Positions 60,030 to 64,000 of a DNA stretch of 64,000 nucleotides are shown piece after piece; the stretch's first letter is position 1, and every line of letters starts with the position of its first letter. The notes under the pieces are model-generated. The model made no database searches. It worked only from the letters and a program-made list of their open reading frames with translations, and was not told the origin of the DNA. Source of the DNA: Chitinophagaceae bacterium (GTDB taxonomy: Bacteria > Bacteroidota > Bacteroidia > Chitinophagales > Chitinophagaceae); contig JAFKGR010000005.1 of NCBI GenBank assembly GCA_017307735.1, positions 186,001 through 250,000 of the forward strand, in the 5' to 3' direction. A program made the translations under genes and the position numbers.

Positions 60030-61148
60030 CTATTTCAAAAACAGTTTCCTCTTTTTCAAAACCGGATTTTCGAAATATCTGAAACTCAGGTAAGCCAGAC
60101 CTGTGCTGATGAGGATCATGAGAAAGCTGAAAACTGTTGCACGGAGGGTATCATTGAATTCAACATCAATCCAATGAAATCTTACAGTGACAAATCGCTT
60201 CCCTAATACAGAAACCGGATAGTGAATGAGGTATAATCCATAAGAAATGAGGCCAAAGAATTTCAGAAATCTGATATTTAAAATCCTGTAAAAAAAAGAA
60301 TCTTCTTTCAGCGCGCTTCTGACGATCAGCCCAAATCCAAATGCAAGGGCTGTATAACCAAACACATAAAACATTCCCGAACTGTGAAAGAATACCTTCA
60401 TAAATAATGTAAATAAAAAGTAAGCCGAAAGAAAGCCCAGAAATATTTTGGTAAGCCATTTTTGAAGTGATTGATCTGTGTGATTTTTTGCAACCGCAAT
60501 CAAAGCTCCGGCACAAATTCCGTCAAATCTTGTCATAAAAGCGGCATTGAATTTCTGGTCTCCGGGAGGAATGAATGTATCAGCGATAAACCGATAAATC
60601 AAAAGCAGAATAAGAAAACTCACTAAAAAAAGAAATAGCTTTTTTCCACGTCTTAAAACCAAAACGATCAACGGAAAAATCAAATAAAACTGTTCTTCAA
60701 TTCCCAATGACCAGAAGTGGGAGAAGATGGCATTATTTACACCGATCGGTTTGAAAATGGAAGCCCAGTTTTGAACGTAAAAGACATAGAACAAAATATT
60801 ATGTGTGTAGTATTCGAATTGTTTTGAGAGATCCGGAATTAAACTTATAACACAAAGGAAAAGCAGAAATACCAGGAAATAAACCGGAAGGATCCTGAAT
60901 ATGCGTTTGATATAAAAAGTATGAAAGTAGTGAGGTTTGCCGGCATCGCGAATGAGGATTTCGGTTATCAGGAATCCGGATAACACAAAAAACAAATCCA
61001 CCCCAACATAAAAATATTTAGCAAAGAAAGGGATCCAAAGCAGGTTGTGATTCAACAACACCAATAAAATTGCCACACCCCGCACTCCATCCAAAGCAGG
61101 GTAACGAACTGGTACCTCTGCGGGCTTCATCGTAAACTTTTGTGGCAT
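60030..61148 (-). CDS. Acyltransferase 3 (OafA/YrhL-like) membrane protein
   Basis: A 372-residue inner-membrane acyltransferase with ten to eleven helices. The N-terminal signature PALDGVRGVAILLVLLNHN, the following VGVDLFFVLSGFLI and the FWSLGIEEQFYLIFPL segment are diagnostic. Such proteins acetylate cell-surface or LPS sugars. A TACCTTTG box lies 22 bases upstream. No glycosyltransferase operon is nearby, so the substrate is unknown. Confidence 0.92.
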   Translation of the reverse strand: MPQKFTMKPAEVPVRYPALDGVRGVAILLVLLNHNLLWIPFFAKYFYVGVDLFFVLSGFLITEILIRDAGKPHYFHTFYIKRIFRILPVYFLVFLLFLCVISLIPDLSKQFEYYTHNILFYVFYVQNWASIFKPIGVNNAIFSHFWSLGIEEQFYLIFPLIVLVLRRGKKLFLFLVSFLILLLIYRFIADTFIPPGDQKFNAAFMTRFDGICAGALIAVAKNHTDQSLQKWLTKIFLGFLSAYFLFTLFMKVFFHSSGMFYVFGYTALAFGFGLIVRSALKEDSFFYRILNIRFLKFFGLISYGLYLIHYPVSVLGKRFVTVRFHWIDVEFNDTLRATVFSFLMILISTGLAYLSFRYFENPVLKKRKLFLK

Positions 61149-61170
61149 AAAAACAACAGATGTGTGGAGC

Positions 61171-61178
61171 CAAAGGTA
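61171..61178 (-). promoter_or_regulatory. -7 box TACCTTTG of the acyltransferase gene
   Basis: Exact TAnnTTTG on the minus strand, 22 bases before the ATG at 61148. Confidence 0.55.
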
Positions 61179-61210
61179 AGTGTGTGAAAAAAAGAACCTG
61201 AAATTTTGAT

Positions 61211-61843
61211 TTAGCTTTTTTCTTCCTTTTGATTGGAAAAGTCCAGGCTCAGTTGCATTTTAAAACTTCTGCGATGATACGGGCAGGTTCCATATTGTAC
61301 AATCATTTTTCTGTGTTCCCGGGTACCATAACCCTTATTCTTATCCCATCCATACATTTCATATTCTTTGTGCAGTTTATACATCAGTTCATCTCTGTGG
61401 GTTTTTGCAAGAATGCTGGCTGCTGCAATGGAAGCGTAGGTGGCATCTCCTTTCACAATACAGTGGTAGGGAAAATTTTCGAACTGTTTAAACCGGTTTC
61501 CATCGATGAGCAAAAGTTGAGGAATTGTTTTCAATTGCGCGATGGCTTTGTGCATGGCCTTGAAAGATGCCTGCAAAATATTGATCCTGTCTATCTCCTT
61601 ATTACCCACGCTGGCTACCGCCCACGCGATACTTTCCGATTCTATAATGGGACGAAGCTCGTCGCGTTGTTTTTCTGAAAGCTGTTTGCTGTCATTCAAC
61701 AGGGGGTGATAAAACTTTTTTGGCAGAATAACGGCTGATGCAAAAACAGGCCCTGCAAAACATCCCCGGCCTGCTTCATCAACTCCGGCTTCAATTAATT
61801 CATTATTAAAAAACGGTAGAAGCAATGTGTTTACTTTTGCCAA
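61211..61843 (-). CDS. rnhB: Ribonuclease HII
   Basis: A 210-residue type 2 RNase H that nicks at ribonucleotides in DNA and removes RNA primers. The catalytic Asp-Glu are in [15 protein letters not shown] near residue 20, a further Asp in LLIDGNRF, and the fourth acidic position in the [12 protein letters not shown] region. The start is a TTG at 61843, but a TAATTTTG box overlaps it; a TTG at 61825 that would begin MLLPFFNN is an alternative. It is divergent from ctaA/COX15. Confidence 0.94.
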   Translation of the reverse strand: MAKVNTLLLPFFNNELIEAGVDEAGRGCFAGPVFASAVILPKKFYHPLLNDSKQLSEKQRDELRPIIESESIAWAVASVGNKEIDRINILQASFKAMHKAIAQLKTIPQLLLIDGNRFKQFENFPYHCIVKGDATYASIAAASILAKTHRDELMYKLHKEYEMYGWDKNKGYGTREHRKMIVQYGTCPYHRRSFKMQLSLDFSNQKEEKS

Positions 61844-61930
61844 AATTAAAAATCAGGATATTCGGTTTCAATTAAAGTTTTTAACATCCCGGAATTCAAC
61901 TTACGGATTTAAAAATAAAAGTTTATCAGA

Positions 61931-63013
61931 ATGAGCGATATAACCCATACCTCCAAAAAATCTTACCGGCCAGTGGCAATCTGGCTCTACATCGGCGTGT
62001 TCATGCTGGTTATACAAATTGTGCTGGGCGGAATCACCCGGCTCACAGAAAGCGGATTGAGCATTACAGAATGGGATCCGATTACCGGCGTTATGCCCCC
62101 GATGAATCAACAGCAGTGGCAACAGGAATTTGACAAATACAAAACAACATCCCAATTTCAATACATCCATTCCGATTTCAGCCTGAGTGATTTCAAAGGT
62201 ATTTTTTTCTGGGAATGGTTGCACCGCAATTGGGCGCGGCTGATGGGATTGGTATTTTTGGTTGGCTTTGTATATTTTCTTGTAAAGAAAAAATTCAGCA
62301 AGCCGATGATTCTTCCCATGGCAATGCTGTTTGTCCTGGGCGCTATTCAGGGAGCCATCGGATGGATTATGGTCGCGAGCGGATTGGTTCCGCAGCGGTT
62401 ATTTGTCGGGCATGTCCAGTTGGCTACTCATTTTATAGCCGCGTTGATTCTGCTTTCTTATACTTTTTGGTTTGCACTGAGCCTTTCTGTTCCTAAAACG
62501 AAAATGTTAGTCAATATAGGATTAAAACATTCCGGGCTTTTGATTGTTGTCCTTTTATTTTTTCAATTGATTTTCGGAGCTTTTATGGCCGGGACACATG
62601 CTGCGGTTGCCGCACCTACATGGCCTACGATTAACGGGCAATGGATCCCCACAAACATGAATACAATTTCGCCATCGTGGGAAAATCTGATCAATAATAA
62701 AATCACCATTCAATTTGTGCACCGGCTCCTCGCTTATACGTTATTTGTATTAATTATATTTTGGTGGGTATTTGCGATGAGAAAAAAAGACAATCCGTTG
62801 TTCAGCAAAGCCAGATGGTATCCGTTTTTCCTGGTAATCCTGCAGGTAATATTGGGAATTTTAACGGTAGTATTATCTCCCATCGGCCATTACATTGTTT
62901 ACTTTGGAGTGATTCACCAGCTGGTTGCTATTTTGTTATTGTTGTCGATCATTTTTATCTTGTTCATTGTTAAACAAAAAAAAATACCCCGCGTTACATT
63001 ATTAGATAGTTAG
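61931..63013 (+). CDS. ctaA: Haem A synthase (COX15/CtaA family)
   Basis: A 360-residue inner-membrane monooxygenase that oxidises the haem O methyl group to give haem A for cytochrome oxidase. Eight hydrophobic helices in two related halves carry haem-binding His in EWLHRNWARLMG, FVGHVQLATHF, FVHRLLAYTLF and GVIHQLVAIL; GGITRLTESGLSITEWDPITG after the first helix is the family signature. Twelve bases before the next gene, likely co-transcribed. It indicates aerobic respiration with an aa3-type oxidase. Confidence 0.94.
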   Translation: MSDITHTSKKSYRPVAIWLYIGVFMLVIQIVLGGITRLTESGLSITEWDPITGVMPPMNQQQWQQEFDKYKTTSQFQYIHSDFSLSDFKGIFFWEWLHRNWARLMGLVFLVGFVYFLVKKKFSKPMILPMAMLFVLGAIQGAIGWIMVASGLVPQRLFVGHVQLATHFIAALILLSYTFWFALSLSVPKTKMLVNIGLKHSGLLIVVLLFFQLIFGAFMAGTHAAVAAPTWPTINGQWIPTNMNTISPSWENLINNKITIQFVHRLLAYTLFVLIIFWWVFAMRKKDNPLFSKARWYPFFLVILQVILGILTVVLSPIGHYIVYFGVIHQLVAILLLLSIIFILFIVKQKKIPRVTLLDS

Positions 63014-63025
63014 TCCGGTTCAGCT

Positions 63026-64000
63026 ATGAAAAAATTTGTGAAATACACTGTCTATTCTTTTCCTGTGCAATTGCTGCTGTTGCATTTTAGGAAATCACAA
63101 ATTTTACTTCTGTTCTGGCTGATTTTATTTTTGACCATCACGGGTCATTTCATGAGATTGTTTGGTGCCAACGGGCTTTTCCTGTATCCTGAATATCTTG
63201 GAAAAGTGAGTGCTGCCGGATCTGTGATTGTTGGAATAGCTGCGGGTATTTTTATTATGAGCTGGAATATCACAACCTTCATTGAACATAGTGCGCGTTT
63301 CCGTTTTCTGGCGGCCACTAAGAATCCGTTTCTCAGGTATTGCCTGAATAATTCAATTATTCCTCTGGCGTTTCTGGTTACTTATTTTATCGAAGCCTAC
63401 TATTACCAAACCCAAAATGAATTAATTCCCCTTGCCAAATTTTTGTATTTGGTATTTTCATTTGCGGTGGGCCTGGCCTTTTTGCTTGTCATTTCTTTTG
63501 TATATTTTTTTACTGCTGATAAACAAATTGTACGCAGAATTCAACCGGGACTGATCAACATTGAGGGAGACGATGAAGAACAAAAAGAACCTGAAACGGA
63601 GCACTATCAGCCGTTTGGTTTGCCGGTGATTTATTACGCAAGTAATCCCATCAAGTTCAGAAGGGCCAGAGATGTGTCGCACTACAGCCAGGCTTTTCTG
63701 GATTCTATTTTTAAACGGCATCACTTCTCTGCGATGGTCGTTATGTTGATTGCTTTTATTATTATGGTTTTTATCGGGTTCTTTCTGGATAATCCCGTTT
63801 TTCAGGTTCCGGCCGGGGCAAGTATTTTCATGATGTTTGCATTGACAACTGCACTTGTGGGGGCATTGCGATATTTTCTGAGAAGCTGGGGAATGTTGTT
63901 TATGGCATTTATTTATATCGTTCTCAATTTGCTCTACACGTATAATATCATTGATCCGCGGAACAAAGCCTATGGATTGAATTATGAAACCAACAACCGG
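63026..64000 (+). CDS. Polytopic membrane protein, cut by the window edge; possibly patatin-like phospholipase
   Basis: ATG at 63026 and open to the edge: 325 residues visible. The N-terminal part has at least six hydrophobic segments (for example ILLLFWLILFLTITGHF, AGSVIVGIAAGIFIMSW, MVVMLIAFIIMVFIGFFL), with a charged cytoplasmic loop between the two groups (INIEGDDEEQKEPE). From memory it resembles the membrane part of long Bacteroidota patatin-like phospholipases, whose catalytic domain would lie beyond the window; I cannot see any catalytic motif here. It begins 12 bases after ctaA. Confidence 0.6.
   Translation, partial: MKKFVKYTVYSFPVQLLLLHFRKSQILLLFWLILFLTITGHFMRLFGANGLFLYPEYLGKVSAAGSVIVGIAAGIFIMSWNITTFIEHSARFRFLAATKNPFLRYCLNNSIIPLAFLVTYFIEAYYYQTQNELIPLAKFLYLVFSFAVGLAFLLVISFVYFFTADKQIVRRIQPGLINIEGDDEEQKEPETEHYQPFGLPVIYYASNPIKFRRARDVSHYSQAFLDSIFKRHHFSAMVVMLIAFIIMVFIGFFLDNPVFQVPAGASIFMMFALTTALVGALRYFLRSWGMLFMAFIYIVLNLLYTYNIIDPRNKAYGLNYETNNR

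Noticed and set aside
1..64000. CRISPR, prophage, insertion sequences, tRNA or rRNA genes, toxin-antitoxin or defence islands
   Set aside because: I looked for direct repeats with spacers, transposase or integrase motifs, cloverleaf arms and nuclease or restriction genes and saw none; the region reads as core chromosome.

Overview
The window is an ordinary stretch of chromosome from a Bacteroidota bacterium, most like the Chitinophagaceae and related families. Evidence for this: many genes have TAnnTTTG (Bacteroidota-type -7) boxes a few bases before the start and no Shine-Dalgarno sequence; a PorU/PorV-type secretion pair; three-part cell-envelope equipment (TonB receptors, Omp85 protein, KdsB); a fused E1 alpha/beta 2-oxoacid dehydrogenase; a YpdA-type reductase; DUF4271 next to hemD; and moderately AT-rich DNA. 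I see no tRNA, rRNA, insertion sequence, prophage or CRISPR array.

Layout. 1-6.8 kb: the 3' part of a UvrD/PcrA helicase, an Nfu-type Fe-S scaffold, a nicotinamide riboside uptake pair (pnuC plus a NadR-like kinase), a PBP4-type D,D-carboxypeptidase, nadD and ybeY. 6.8-16.3 kb: two parS-like palindromes, then mnmG, a mannose-6-phosphate-isomerase-like cupin, a korB without its korA, two small unlisted genes, a MurG-like glycosyltransferase with no ordinary start codon, an EamA exporter, dnaN, kdsB and corA. 16.4-23 kb: a PpiD-like chaperone, an AT-rich gap with three perfect DnaA boxes (candidate oriC), a TonB receptor, a small basic membrane protein and two DUF1573 proteins. 23-28 kb: E1 alpha/beta, a small membrane protein, YpdA-like reductase and a GT-C-like membrane protein. 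28-34.3 kb: a very long PorU-like sortase with its PorV-like partner. 34.6-41.5 kb: tyrS, a cluster of Omp85-like protein, DUF4271 and hemD, hemW, and a small outer-membrane protein. 41.5-49.7 kb: a coiled-coil protein behind a striking pair of palindromic operators, a chromate transporter, a 2OG-Fe(II) oxygenase, a CMD/membrane/PfkB operon, an M28 peptidase and a BtuB-type receptor under a cobalamin riboswitch. 50-64 kb: an amino-acid permease with a Cys/Met PLP enzyme, a FAH-family hydrolase, an envelope/stress run (M23 peptidase, Bcp, small metallopeptidase, CYTH protein), gamma carbonic anhydrase-like protein, TsaC/Sua5, an acyltransferase, rnhB, heme A synthase and the start of a large membrane protein.

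The main themes are housekeeping (replication, tRNA modification, cofactor synthesis) and cell envelope. The least ordinary points are the origin-like landscape (parS pair, dnaN and DnaA-box cluster within about 12 kb), the recurrent promoter boxes so close to start codons that several messages look leaderless, a glycosyltransferase and a frame upstream of nadD that lack usual start codons, the double-dyad operator at 41.56-41.60 kb, and several conserved-looking proteins of 41-81 residues. I did not find a clearly new multi-gene system.
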